Of a stretch of DNA of 64,000 nt, positions 34,495 to 43,777 are shown one piece after another. A program made the translations under genes and the position numbers. The notes under the pieces are model-generated. The model was not told where the DNA came from, did no database searches, and saw only the letters and a program-made list of their open reading frames with translations. The stretch is from JAPPHA01 sp963662815 (GTDB taxonomy: Bacteria > Pseudomonadota > Alphaproteobacteria > Rhodobacterales > Rhodobacteraceae), in the NCBI GenBank assembly GCA_963662815.2, contig CAXXWA010000024.1, positions 77,643 to 141,642 on the forward strand, read 5' to 3'. Position 1 is the stretch's first letter. Every line of letters starts with the position of its first letter.

Positions 34495-36750
34495 TCACGA
34501 CCCGTAGACAAGGTTCGGCAGCCAGAGAGCGATCTGCGGGAAGGAAAAGACCAGCGTGAGTCCGATCAGCTGAATGACCATGAACTGCATCATTCCGAGG
34601 TAGATGTCCTTGAGATCCCATTCCGGCACGACGCCTTTCAGGAAATAAGCCGACAGGGCGACCGGTGGACTGAGCCAGGCGGTCTGGAGGTTTACTGCCA
34701 CGAGGATGCCGAACCATGTCAGGTTGACGCCGAGCTTGTGCAGCGCCGGGATCAGGATCGGTATGATGATCAACACGATGGGCACCCACTCCAGCGGCCA
34801 GCCGAGCAGGAAGATCAGGGCCATTATGATGATCAGGACCATGGTTTCCGAGAGATCCCAGACGAGAAGGGCCTCGGTCAGCATCGTCGGCGTTCCCAAC
34901 CGCGAAAACACTGCGCCGAAGAAGTTTGACGCCGCGACCAGGAACAGAATCAGAACGGTGATCTCGAGCGTCTTGACGAGCGCCGAGAAGAATGAACTGA
35001 AGCTGATCTTTCGATAGAGGAAGCTCAGCACGAGAGCGCCGAAGGCCCCGCATCCGGCGCCCTCCGTCGGCGTTGCCCATCCGAAGAGAATCGAACCGAG
35101 CGCGAAGGCGACCAGGGCCGACGGGGGCACGAGACCCATGAAGAACTCGTACCAGAGGTCCGAAAAGAAGAAACCGGCCGGTTTGGCCCTGCGGACCCAG
35201 AGCGAGGCGAAGTACATGACCGCCATCCAAGCGAGCGGAATGATCGCCCACGACAGGGGAAAGAGGCCGGACAGGCTGCCGGCGAGCGCCATCACCACCA
35301 GCACGAAGAAGATCAGGATCGAGCCGATGACGCAGATCGCCTCGAGCCAGTAGTATGGCGAGGTTGCCGGCTGCTGATCTTCCGGAAGGATCGGCCCGAG
35401 CGCCGGGTTCAGCCAGCATCGGAACAGCGAGTATCCGGCATAGAGCCCGGCAAGCAGGATGCCCGGAATGATCGCTGCCGAGAAAAGGTCGGTGACGGGA
35501 ACTTCAAGCACCGGCCCCATGACCACGAGCATGATCGACGGCGGAATCAGGATGCCGAGCGTCCCGCCGGCCGTGATCGTGCCCGCCGCAAGCCTGACGT
35601 CGTATCCGGACCGGTTCATCGTCTTGGCGGCCATGATCCCGAGAATCGTGACCGACGCGCCCACGATGCCGGTCGCCGCGGCGAAGATGGTGGAGACGAA
35701 CAGCACGGCGAGATAGAGCGCGCCGCGCGTCCGCGAAAGCATCAGCTGCACGGACGTAAACAACCGCTCCATGAGGCCTGCCTTCTCCATGAGGATTCCC
35801 ATGAAAACGAAGAGCGGCACGGCGGCCAACGTCTGTTCGAGCATGACGTTGTTGAACTGCAGGGTCTGGAGATAGAACACCAGCTTGCCGCCGAACCCCC
35901 ACGCGCCGAACACGAAGCCAAGGAAAACCAGCGTGAAGGAGATCGGATACCCGACGAAGATCGCGAAGAGCATGACCGCGATCATGACGACGCCGATCCA
36001 CTCTGGAGCGATGTTGGCAAGTCCCGTGGCCGCGAAGATCGATGACCATGCATCCCCGAGAGGCAGCACTTCAGGGTAGAACGTGCTCGTGAATATCGCC
36101 GCGAGGAGCAGGACATAGACCGGCGAGAACCGCAGGAACTGCCTCTCGCGATCCGGGCCCATGGCGTAGAGGCATTTCAGGTATTCGGATATCCCCTGCA
36201 GGATCAGGAAGAACGCGCCGAGCGGCATCGCCGTGCGCGCTGGCGCAAGCGGCGCCATCATCGTCGTGTCCATGGATCGTTCCCAACTAATCCAGGCCTT
36301 GACGGTGTATTCCGAGGAAATCCAGAAAAAGAACAGCATGGCGGGAAAGTAGAATGCGAGGTAGAGCGCGGCATCCACTGTCGCCTGGGTACGCTCCGAC
36401 CATCCGCGATAGAGGAAGTCCGCGCGAATATGCACGCCCCGCATCAGCGCGTAGCCGGCGCCGAGCATGAACAGCGCGCCGGCGAACATCCGGCTCGTCT
36501 CGTATGCCCAGAGAGTCGGGGACACGAACAGTTTCCGTGCCGCCACCTCGTAGACCATGGCAAACATGACGGGGAGCAGAAGCAGGCAGGTCGCCCGCCC
36601 GACCCAGAGATTGGTCACGTCGAAAACCAGGATGACCTTTCGCATCCATGGCCGCATGTCTTCGGGAGTGTGCCAAGGTTCACCGGAGCGGCGCTCCGCG
36701 ATCAGCTCATCGGTGATGTCCAGATTCGGTTCGTCCGGTTGTCTGGCCAT
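34495..36750 (-). CDS. TRAP transporter fused permease (DctQ-DctM)
   Basis: Fused membrane component, 751 residues. The small-subunit part covers about residues 40-205 (LWAYETSRMFAGALFMLGAG, GVHIRADFLYRG) and the large subunit about residues 240-745, with FMGILMEKAGLMERL, AAATGIVGASVTILGIMAAK, TAGGTLGILIPPSIML and WATPTEGAGCGAFGA. It follows the binding-protein gene by 114 bases in the same direction. Within the sulfonate gene cluster it could be the counterpart of HpsKLM, the TRAP system linked to DHPS uptake. The ligand is not shown. Confidence 0.92.
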   Translation of the reverse strand: MARQPDEPNLDITDELIAERRSGEPWHTPEDMRPWMRKVILVFDVTNLWVGRATCLLLLPVMFAMVYEVAARKLFVSPTLWAYETSRMFAGALFMLGAGYALMRGVHIRADFLYRGWSERTQATVDAALYLAFYFPAMLFFFWISSEYTVKAWISWERSMDTTMMAPLAPARTAMPLGAFFLILQGISEYLKCLYAMGPDRERQFLRFSPVYVLLLAAIFTSTFYPEVLPLGDAWSSIFAATGLANIAPEWIGVVMIAVMLFAIFVGYPISFTLVFLGFVFGAWGFGGKLVFYLQTLQFNNVMLEQTLAAVPLFVFMGILMEKAGLMERLFTSVQLMLSRTRGALYLAVLFVSTIFAAATGIVGASVTILGIMAAKTMNRSGYDVRLAAGTITAGGTLGILIPPSIMLVVMGPVLEVPVTDLFSAAIIPGILLAGLYAGYSLFRCWLNPALGPILPEDQQPATSPYYWLEAICVIGSILIFFVLVVMALAGSLSGLFPLSWAIIPLAWMAVMYFASLWVRRAKPAGFFFSDLWYEFFMGLVPPSALVAFALGSILFGWATPTEGAGCGAFGALVLSFLYRKISFSSFFSALVKTLEITVLILFLVAASNFFGAVFSRLGTPTMLTEALLVWDLSETMVLIIIMALIFLLGWPLEWVPIVLIIIPILIPALHKLGVNLTWFGILVAVNLQTAWLSPPVALSAYFLKGVVPEWDLKDIYLGMMQFMVIQLIGLTLVFSFPQIALWLPNLVYGS

Positions 36751-36864
36751 TTCGACCTCTCCGTGCTCGTGCCGCGATCCCGCCGGCTGAAGATGTTTGG
36801 CCGGCGGGATCCGGCGCGGGTTCGGCTGGCGGGGATCGCGCCCCGCCGACCAATTTTGTATGGA

Positions 36865-37971
36865 CTATTTCAGGCTGTCCGCAAACGCCTTTCCTAGGCT
36901 AGCGTTCGATGCCTGCGCGCCTGCCCAGAAGGGAACGGCAACCGCCGCGAAGTCCTTCTGGCTCTGCCAGACCTCGGCGAAGAACTCGTTCTCCGCCGCG
37001 TTCTTTTCGAGGCTCGCCCTTGCCGCATTCATGTAAGCCGGAAAGTAGTCTGCCGGCGTGTCGTGCAGGATCACGCCGTGGTTTTCGGTAAGGTCCTTCA
37101 ATGCCTTGCCGTTCTCGTAGATCCGGTAGGACATGGCCTTAGTGAGGGATGCGTTCGCAGCCACTTCAATCGCCTTCTTCTGGTGGTCGGTCAGGGAGTC
37201 GTAGACATCGGCGTTGATGTAGATGTCGGCGTTGACGACAACCTGGTGAAGGCCTTGCAGATAGTAGTGCTTCAGCACCTTCTGGAAACCGAAAACCGAG
37301 TCCGGCTTCGGGCAGCACCATTCGGCCGCGTCGATCGTGCCCTTCTCGAGCGCCGGCAGGATATCGCCGCCGCCCATGGCGACCGACGCGATGCCGATGT
37401 CCTTGTAGGTCTGACCCGGAATGCCCGGAGGCGTGCGGAAACGGTACTTCCGGAAATCGTCCATGGACTCAATCGGTTCCTTGAACCAGCCGAGCGCCTC
37501 CGGTCCGACCGGCTGCAGCATGAATCCCTTCACGTTGACGCCCATCTCGTCCCAGAGCCTGTCATAGAGCTCGCGCCCGCCGCCGTACTGGAACCAGCTC
37601 AGGAAGGCGATGTTGTCGATTCCGACCCCGGCGCCCGCAACCGGCGATCCGAAGAGCATTGCCGCAGGGTGTTTTCCGGACCAGTAATGGGTCCAGGCGA
37701 AGCCGGCCTCGATCAGACCCGAGTCGACCGCATCGAGCGTTTCCCGGACGCCGACGACGGCGCCAGCGGGAAGCACCTCGAACTTGACCTCTCCGCCGGT
37801 CAGCGCTTCCACGTCCGCCGCGAACTCCTTGAGCATGACGACTTCGTCTGCAGTCGCAGGAATGACTGACTGCACCCGGATCGTCACCTCAGCGGCTGCC
37901 GCGGTTGCGAACGTAGCCAACCCGACCGCGACCGCGGCCGCATGGCTGGCAAGTTTCATATGGATTCTCAT
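36865..37971 (-). CDS. dctP: TRAP transporter substrate-binding protein (DctP family)
   Basis: Periplasmic receptor, 368 residues from ATG 37971 with GGAGGAA 3 bases upstream, and a Sec signal peptide ending near ATAAAAEVTI. DctP features: PAGAVVGVRETLDAVDSGL, FRKYRFRTPPGIPGQ and GGGDILPALEKGTIDAAEW, then two cysteines in EWCCPKPDS. It differs clearly from the first TRAP receptor at 16911. Position beside the sulfonate catabolic genes suggests an organosulfonate or hydroxyacid ligand. That is inference. Confidence 0.9.
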   Translation of the reverse strand: MRIHMKLASHAAAVAVGLATFATAAAAEVTIRVQSVIPATADEVVMLKEFAADVEALTGGEVKFEVLPAGAVVGVRETLDAVDSGLIEAGFAWTHYWSGKHPAAMLFGSPVAGAGVGIDNIAFLSWFQYGGGRELYDRLWDEMGVNVKGFMLQPVGPEALGWFKEPIESMDDFRKYRFRTPPGIPGQTYKDIGIASVAMGGGDILPALEKGTIDAAEWCCPKPDSVFGFQKVLKHYYLQGLHQVVVNADIYINADVYDSLTDHQKKAIEVAANASLTKAMSYRIYENGKALKDLTENHGVILHDTPADYFPAYMNAARASLEKNAAENEFFAEVWQSQKDFAAVAVPFWAGAQASNASLGKAFADSLK

Positions 37972-38125
37972 GATTTCCTCCATTTGGGTTGGTGCCTTCT
38001 GACCATTGTCCCTGCAAACGCCCCCGAAGGCAAAGGGGCGGACGAAGGCAGGGAGTTTCCTAGCGACCCTGTTCGAGTCGAACGTGCGGCTGCGCCGTAC
38101 GCGGCGGCAAATCTGGTCGCCGGTT

Positions 38126-38752
38126 TCATGCCGACGCCCCCGCGAGACCGGCCAGATGCGCGACGTCCGGCCAGCCATCATAGAGCATGTGCAGCGTGAG
38201 GTAGACGAGAAAGGCGAGGCCAGCCCAGGAGAGCCAGACGAATCTCGTCATGACGCGCATGATGACCGTCGCGAAGACCGCCATGAACAGGATCGCGAGC
38301 GCAAGGCCGAAAATCAGCAGAACGGTGTTCTCGCGCGCAATCGCCGCGACGGCAACGACGTTGTCGATCGACATCGAAACATCGGCAAAGGCGATCGTGA
38401 CCAGCGCCTGGCGGAGTTGGCGTTTAGGCTGCGCATGCGCCGCATGCGCTGGAGCCTCTTCATTGCCTTCCTTCGGAAAGTGATGGCGAAGGTCCCGCCA
38501 GAATCGCCAGCAGACAACCGCGAGCAGCATGCCGCCGAAGAACAGGATGCCGGGCACGCTGATGAGAATGCTCGCGATCGCGGCAAATACGATTCTAAGT
38601 CCCGCCGCGAGCGTCATGCCGATGAAGATCGCCTTCTTCCTGAGCTCGGGCGACAGACCGGCGGCCGCCATGCCGATGACGAGCGCGTTGTCGCCGGACA
38701 GAATTATGTCGGCAAAGACGATCTGCAGGATATCGAGGACGACTTCAGTCAT
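38126..38752 (-). CDS. TerC-family membrane protein
   Basis: 208 residues with about seven helices, the YjbE/TerC type of integral membrane protein. Metal-site motifs typical of the family are present twice: ADIILSGDNALVIGMA near residue 14 and ADVSMSIDNVVAVAAIA near residue 122, each with the conserved acidic-asparagine pair. Family members have been linked to manganese export and to tellurium resistance. It overlaps the end of the GMC gene by 4 bases, so it is in the same transcript, although its link to sulfonate use is unclear. Confidence 0.88.
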   Translation of the reverse strand: MTEVVLDILQIVFADIILSGDNALVIGMAAAGLSPELRKKAIFIGMTLAAGLRIVFAAIASILISVPGILFFGGMLLAVVCWRFWRDLRHHFPKEGNEEAPAHAAHAQPKRQLRQALVTIAFADVSMSIDNVVAVAAIARENTVLLIFGLALAILFMAVFATVIMRVMTRFVWLSWAGLAFLVYLTLHMLYDGWPDVAHLAGLAGASA

Positions 38753-40353
38753 GCGCGCGCGTCCTCGAGGATCATGTCGGAAGCCTTTTCTCCGATCATG
38801 ATGGCGGGTGCATTGGTGTTGCCGGACACGATTCGCGGCATGATCGAAGCATCTGCGACACGGAGGCCGCCGACTCCGCGAACCCGGAGCCGCGCGTCGA
38901 CGACGGCCATGTCGTCCTGTCCCATCTTGCAGCTTCCCGTCGGGTGGTAGATCGTCGTTGCGGTGTTGCGCACCCAGTCGAGCATCGCCGCAAAGTCATC
39001 GTCCGCGACATCCGGACCCGGCGCGTGCTCGGCGATGACATGCGACTTGAGCGGTTCGTGCCGGGCAATTTTGCGCGCGACGCGGACTCCCGCCACTACA
39101 GTCATGCAATCTGTATCCGTCGCCAGATAGTTCGGGTGGATTTCCGGCGGGTCGAGGGGGTTCGCCGACCGGAGCCTGAGCCGCCCCGTACTTTCCGGCC
39201 TGAGCTGGAGAACCGAAGCGGTGAACGCGGAGAACGGATGGGTGTCCTCTCCGGGGGAGTCGGCGCTGAACGGCTGGATGTGAAACTCGATGTCCGGCGT
39301 CTCAAGGTCGTTGCGCGTCTTCAGGAATCCGGTCCCGAGGCTCGCCGCCATTGTCATCGGCCCGGTGCGGAAGAGCGCGTACTGCAGCCCGATCGCTGCA
39401 CGCTTCAGGACATTGTTGGTCTCGACATTCATCGTCGGGAGTTCGGTCCTGAAGACGGGACGCGCCTGCAGGTGGTCCTGAAGGTTCTTGCCGACGCCGG
39501 GGATGTCACTCCTGACCTCGATGCCGTGGCGCCGGAGTTCTTCCCCATCGCCGAGGCCCGAGACCATCAGGATCTGCGGGGATCCGATCGAACCAGCCGA
39601 GAGGACGACCTCGCGGCGCGCGCTCATCGTCACCCGCCTTCCCTTAGAGACCGCTTCCACGCCCGCAACGCGGCCGTCCTCCAACAGTAGCCGCAGCGTC
39701 TGCGTGTTCGGAAACACGGCAAGATTCCGCCGTCGTTCCGCCGGCCGAAGGTACGCCACCGCCGCACTGCAGCGCCGACCGCGAGTCGCGGTCTGCTGAA
39801 AATGGCCCACGCCTTCCTGGTCGGCGCCGTTGTAGTCCGGATTCGCAGGGTAACCGGCATTGACGGCGGCCGAGATCCAGAGTTCGACGATTTGCCTCCT
39901 GAGGCGAACCGGCGAAACGGCGAGCGGCCCGTCCGAGCCGCGCCCGGCCCCGTCCGCGGAATCGCCGCGCCAGCTCTCCGCGCGCCTGAAGTAGGGCAGC
40001 ACATCGTCCCAAGCCCATCCCGCGTTGCCGAGCTGGCGCCAGTGATCGTAGTCCTGCGGCTGGCCGCGGACATACAGCAGCCCGTTGATGGAACTCGACC
40101 CGCCGAGCACCCGTCCCCGGGGCCACGGGATCGAACGGCCATTCAGACCCGGATCTTCGCATGTCCGGAAGCACCAGTCAGTCGCCGGGTTGCCCATGGT
40201 CTTGAAATAGCCGACGGGCACGTGAATCCACGGGTAGCTGTCCCTGGGGCCGGCCTCGACCAGGGCCACGCGGTAGTCCGCATTCCCGGACAGCCGGTTG
40301 GCGAGAACGCAACCGGCGGAACCCGCGCCAATTATGACGAAATCGAACTCCAC
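38749..40353 (-). CDS. GMC-family FAD oxidoreductase (choline/alcohol dehydrogenase-like)
   Basis: 534 residues from GTG 40353, preceded by CGAGG; a TTG at 40371 is an alternative. The FAD-binding loop is VIIGAGSAGCVLANRLSG at the N terminus, GMC signature 1 spans GRVLGGSSSINGLLYVRG, and signature 2 lies near VVLSAGSIGSPQILMVSG. The active-site histidine is in TIYHPTGSCKMG near residue 470 and the second in SGNTNAPAIMIGEKA. It could oxidise a primary alcohol group. It is divergent from the IclR gene and sits between it and terC. Confidence 0.9.
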   Translation of the reverse strand: MEFDFVIIGAGSAGCVLANRLSGNADYRVALVEAGPRDSYPWIHVPVGYFKTMGNPATDWCFRTCEDPGLNGRSIPWPRGRVLGGSSSINGLLYVRGQPQDYDHWRQLGNAGWAWDDVLPYFRRAESWRGDSADGAGRGSDGPLAVSPVRLRRQIVELWISAAVNAGYPANPDYNGADQEGVGHFQQTATRGRRCSAAVAYLRPAERRRNLAVFPNTQTLRLLLEDGRVAGVEAVSKGRRVTMSARREVVLSAGSIGSPQILMVSGLGDGEELRRHGIEVRSDIPGVGKNLQDHLQARPVFRTELPTMNVETNNVLKRAAIGLQYALFRTGPMTMAASLGTGFLKTRNDLETPDIEFHIQPFSADSPGEDTHPFSAFTASVLQLRPESTGRLRLRSANPLDPPEIHPNYLATDTDCMTVVAGVRVARKIARHEPLKSHVIAEHAPGPDVADDDFAAMLDWVRNTATTIYHPTGSCKMGQDDMAVVDARLRVRGVGGLRVADASIMPRIVSGNTNAPAIMIGEKASDMILEDARA

Positions 40354-40390
40354 CGCACCTCGCAAAGTCAAAAAACGAGACTCTTTATCC

Positions 40391-40403
40391 CAATTTCAAA
40401 TTG
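40391..40403. promoter_or_regulatory. Palindrome between the GMC and IclR genes
   Basis: CAATTTCAAATTG has perfect 6-base arms around a single C in an AT-rich patch of a divergent promoter region. The GMC start is 38 bases to one side and the IclR start 85 bases to the other. It is a good candidate operator for the adjacent IclR-family protein. Confidence 0.5.
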
Positions 40404-40487
40404 TAGTAGACGATTTTCGGAGTCGTGCCAAGTGCAAGTCCCGCCGCGTGCATCCAACCCGGCGGAAAGGCAGCCGGAGGGAGTAAA

Positions 40488-41249
40488 TTGGCCGTCGAGA
40501 GGCGCATACCTACCAACCTCAGGAACATGCTGATCATCGAAATCGTCGCGAACAGCGGCGCGTCGATGACGGCTTCGGAAATCAACCGCGACCTCGGCCT
40601 TCCCAAGCAGACCGCACACAGGCTCTGCAACACGCTCGTCCGAGAGGGGTTCCTCGCTAGAGAACCGGACGGGCGGCGATTGAGACCCGGGCGCCGGCTG
40701 CGCACGATCGGCGTCGGCGTGCTGCACGCATCGCGATCGCACATCGCGCGGCGGCAGGTTCTCGTCGACGTCGCCGCCAAGGTGGAAGAAACCGTCAATT
40801 TCGTGGTTCCCGGAGACGACGGCATGCACTATGTCGACCGCGTAGAGACCGACTGGCCGTTTCGCATCCAGCTGCCCGTCGGCACAGACGTGCCCTTCCA
40901 CTGCACGGCCAGCGGAAAGGTCTTCCTTGCGAGCCTTCCGCACCAAAGGCGCAAGGCATTCATCGGAGGGCTGCATCTGAAGGCCTACACGCCGAACACG
41001 CACGATGATCCGGCATCGCTTCTCGAAGACACGCAACGGGTCGCCGAACGCGGCTACGCGATCGACGAGGAGGAATTCTTCGAGGGCATGAACGCAATAG
41101 CCGTACCCGTCACCGACGGACGCGACAGGTACGTGGCGTCGCTGGCATTCCACGGTCCAAAGTCGCGGCTGTCGATCGAGACCGCGGTCTCCAGGGTGGA
41201 CGTGCTTCTCGATGGCGCACGGAAGCTTGGCCGGGCGATACTCGCCTGA
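40488..41249 (+). CDS. IclR-family transcriptional regulator of the sulfonate cluster
   Basis: 253 residues from TTG 40488, chosen because GGAGGGAG stands just upstream. The HTH spans about residues 8-65 (LRNMLIIEIVANSGA, SEINRDLGLPKQTAHRL) and the effector domain follows (VDRVETDWPFRIQLPVG, CTASGKVFLASLP, EEFFEGMNAIAVPV). It faces away from the GMC gene and converges on the suyB end. IclR regulators are known beside DHPS gene clusters, which fits control of hpsN and suyAB here. The effector is unknown. Confidence 0.9.
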   Translation: MAVERRIPTNLRNMLIIEIVANSGASMTASEINRDLGLPKQTAHRLCNTLVREGFLAREPDGRRLRPGRRLRTIGVGVLHASRSHIARRQVLVDVAAKVEETVNFVVPGDDGMHYVDRVETDWPFRIQLPVGTDVPFHCTASGKVFLASLPHQRRKAFIGGLHLKAYTPNTHDDPASLLEDTQRVAERGYAIDEEEFFEGMNAIAVPVTDGRDRYVASLAFHGPKSRLSIETAVSRVDVLLDGARKLGRAILA

Positions 41250-41288
41250 CGCGCCGCCCCTTTCAGCCGCGGGGTTCGCGACTTTCCG

Positions 41289-42470
41289 TCACGCGCTCCG
41301 GTACAACCTCGTCATCACGAATTCCTTGTGGCCGAGCGCTTCCGCCGCCGTAATGCGGCCGCTCGCCGTCCTGCAAATCAACTCGATGAGGGCATCTCCC
41401 GCCTCATCCACAGTCTGCTGCCGAGTCAGGATTCCCGCTACGTCAAGGTCGACGTGTTCGGACATGGTGCGCAAGGTGCGCGGGTTCGCCGTGATCTTGA
41501 CGACCGGAACGATCGGGTTTCCCACGACATTGCCCTGCCCGGTCGGAAACGTGTGCACCGTGAAACCGCCGGCAGCCATCAGTGTCACGCATTCGGCAGC
41601 TGCCGACGAACTGTCCATGAAATAGAGGCCGCGACCGGCGGCTGGCCGCTCGGCCGGGCCCAGAATGTCGACGTACCTCGACGTTCGGCCGATCTTCTCG
41701 AGGTTGCCGAGCGCCTTTTCCTCGATCGTCGTCAGCCCCCCCTCGATGTTGCCCTTGGTTGGCTGCGATTCCGAAAGGTCGTCCGTCTGGTGGGCGAAGA
41801 TCACCTCGTCCTGATAGGCCTTCCACATGGCGTACCACCGATCCCCAACTTCAGGCGTCACCGCGCGCCGCCTGCAGATGTGCTCGGCCCCAGTGATCTC
41901 CGACGTCTCGCCGAAACACCCGTGGATTCCCTCCGGAAGCAGCTTGTCGAACATGTTGCCGACAGTGGGGCAGGATCCGAGGCCGGTGGTCGTGTCGCTC
42001 TCGCCGCACTTGGTGGAGATCCATAGATCGGACACGGCGCAGGATTCGCGCTGCAGTTCGCTCGCACGGTGCACGAACTCCTTGGCCTTCCGGGATGCGT
42101 CCATGATCGTCCGGAGATCGCCGTTCTGTTCGATGGAGAATCCGGCGACCGGTTTACCGGTCTCGGCGATTCCGTCGACCACCCGCTGCGTCCATCCCGG
42201 TTCGATGCCGATGACAACCGCCGCCGCCACGTTCGGGTTGCTGCCGGTCCCGATCATGGTCCGGAAGTGCAGTTCGAGATCCTCTCCGAACTGGAGGCGC
42301 CCGTAGGAGTGAGGCAGCGCGAGCGTGCCCTTGATGTTGTTGCCGACGGCTACTGCCGCCGCATTCGAAATGTCGTCCACGGGAAGTATGACGACGTGGT
42401 TCCGGACCCCGACCCTGCCGTTCTCGCGGCGGTATCCCATGAATGTCGCGGCTGCGCGTTTCGTCGCCAT
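41289..42470 (-). CDS. suyB: (2R)-sulfolactate sulfo-lyase large subunit-like (UxaA C-terminal family)
   Basis: 393 residues, the UxaA/altronate dehydratase C-terminal family. Signatures include RVGVRNHVVILPVDD, STKCGESDTTTGLGSCPT with probable iron-ligand cysteines, ESQPTKGNIEGGLTTIEEK and SSSAAAECVTLMAAGG. These stretches agree well with SuyB, which with SuyA splits 3-sulfolactate into pyruvate and sulfite. The small partner lies 8 bases upstream and an HpsN homologue ends the cluster, which favours SuyB over altronate or galactarate dehydratase. Confidence 0.82.
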   Translation of the reverse strand: MATKRAAATFMGYRRENGRVGVRNHVVILPVDDISNAAAVAVGNNIKGTLALPHSYGRLQFGEDLELHFRTMIGTGSNPNVAAAVVIGIEPGWTQRVVDGIAETGKPVAGFSIEQNGDLRTIMDASRKAKEFVHRASELQRESCAVSDLWISTKCGESDTTTGLGSCPTVGNMFDKLLPEGIHGCFGETSEITGAEHICRRRAVTPEVGDRWYAMWKAYQDEVIFAHQTDDLSESQPTKGNIEGGLTTIEEKALGNLEKIGRTSRYVDILGPAERPAAGRGLYFMDSSSAAAECVTLMAAGGFTVHTFPTGQGNVVGNPIVPVVKITANPRTLRTMSEHVDLDVAGILTRQQTVDEAGDALIELICRTASGRITAAEALGHKEFVMTRLYRSA

Positions 42471-42478
42471 GACTCACC

Positions 42479-42775
42479 TCACCATCTGCGGGTTTTCAGG
42501 TTGTGCACATGCACGTGCTCACCGGTCTTCGCGTCCGAAGTCATCCGACCGATGTCCTCTCCGTACTTGACCGCGCTGTCGCCGGCGGACAGATCCCTGA
42601 GCGCGATCTTGTGGCCGATCGGCACGTCGTCACGGGCCGTGAGTTCGAAAGTCGAGTTGTCCGCCGTCACGCAGCAGAGCATTTGGGTGCCCGCGGACAG
42701 CCCCTCGATTACGACCACGCCGACGTTGTCGGCATGTTCGTGGACAAGAAGTTGCGGAATTCCCTGCATTTCCAA
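42479..42775 (-). CDS. suyA: (2R)-sulfolactate sulfo-lyase small subunit-like (SAF domain)
   Basis: 98 residues, a single SAF domain: HEHADNVGVVVIEGLSAG, RDDVPIGHKIALRDLSAGD, YGEDIGRMTSDAKTGEHVHV and the ending HNLKTRRW. SuyA and the N-terminal part of altronate dehydratase share this plan; the HVHNLKT-RW ending is typical of SuyA. It lies directly upstream of suyB and 9 bases after the zinc dehydrogenase, in one minus-strand transcript. Confidence 0.82.
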   Translation of the reverse strand: MEMQGIPQLLVHEHADNVGVVVIEGLSAGTQMLCCVTADNSTFELTARDDVPIGHKIALRDLSAGDSAVKYGEDIGRMTSDAKTGEHVHVHNLKTRRW

Positions 42776-42784
42776 TTCCTCCAG

Positions 42785-43777
42785 TCAGGGCTTCAGGATG
42801 ATCTTCGGTACGGCGACGTTGCCGTCAAGCATGTCCTCGAACGCATTGCGCCCGTCTCCCAGCGCCCGCGTTTCCGTCCAGTCAAGCGAACCCAGCGCGC
42901 CTTCGAACATGGCGCTTGCCGTGTCGCGAAAGTCAGCCTCCGTGTATGTATATGTGCCGAAGAAGACAACCTCCTGAAGAGTCATGCGCCGCACGTCCAG
43001 CCCGCCTTCGGCAGCGTGCAGCCCGATGTGCCCGATGACTCCTCCTGGCCTGACGGTCCGGCAAGCCTGCGCCCGGGACCGTACCGAGCCGACAGCGTCG
43101 ATCACGAGGTCCCACTCGCCGGAGCTGACGGCGGAATCTTCCGGACCTGCTGTCCGGAACCCCGACCGCTCGGCGACGATGGCCCTTCGCCTGTGATTCG
43201 GCTCGGCGATCAGGACTTCGGACGCATCTGCGGCACGGAGGCAGAGAGCCGACCCGAGACCGATGGCGCCACCGCCGAGAACCAGGCATCTCGCGCAGTC
43301 GGTATCTAGGCAGGGCATCTCGCCCGCAAGCCGGACCGCATGCCACGCCACGGCCAGCGGTTCCGCAAGCGCCGCCTTCCCCAGCGGCACGCTGTCCGGA
43401 ACCTCGACGAGATTCCGTCCGGGAATGCGCAGGAACTCTGCGAACGCCCCGTCCCTGGGCGGCATTGAAATGATCTCGCGGCGGGCGCAGATGTTGGTCC
43501 GTCCGGAAACGCAATCCCGGCAGGAACCGCAGGTGACAAGCGGGTTTACCGTCACCTGCCGGCCCTCGAGCGGACCGGCGACGACGGTTCCCGCCGCCTC
43601 GTGACCCAGGATCAGCGGCGGCGGCCGGCGCTGGTCATGTCCGAGGTACGCATGCAGGTCGGACCCGCAGATCCCGACGGAATCGATTCGCACGAGCGCT
43701 TCGCCCGGTTCCAGCGCCGGTTCGGGCACGTTGCTGACCTGCAGCTCTCTCGCGCCGCGGTAGACCAGTGCCCTCAT
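42785..43777 (-). CDS. Zinc-dependent alcohol dehydrogenase (medium chain)
   Basis: 330 residues from ATG 43777, overlapping the SDR stop (ATGA). The catalytic zinc site is GICGSDLHAYLG and LILGHEAAGTV; the structural zinc cysteines are in TCGSCRDCVSGRTNIC; the NAD-binding region is CLVLGGGAIGLGSALCL. In DHPS-degrading bacteria two extra dehydrogenases, HpsO and HpsP, interconvert the enantiomers through the keto form. This gene and the next are placed to do that. Which one is which cannot be decided here. Confidence 0.85.
   Translation of the reverse strand: MRALVYRGARELQVSNVPEPALEPGEALVRIDSVGICGSDLHAYLGHDQRRPPPLILGHEAAGTVVAGPLEGRQVTVNPLVTCGSCRDCVSGRTNICARREIISMPPRDGAFAEFLRIPGRNLVEVPDSVPLGKAALAEPLAVAWHAVRLAGEMPCLDTDCARCLVLGGGAIGLGSALCLRAADASEVLIAEPNHRRRAIVAERSGFRTAGPEDSAVSSGEWDLVIDAVGSVRSRAQACRTVRPGGVIGHIGLHAAEGGLDVRRMTLQEVVFFGTYTYTEADFRDTASAMFEGALGSLDWTETRALGDGRNAFEDMLDGNVAVPKIILKP

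Noticed and set aside
41289..42775. Altronate dehydratase split into two genes
   Set aside because: No uronate genes nearby, and both proteins carry stretches typical of SuyA and SuyB; it is kept only as an alternative.
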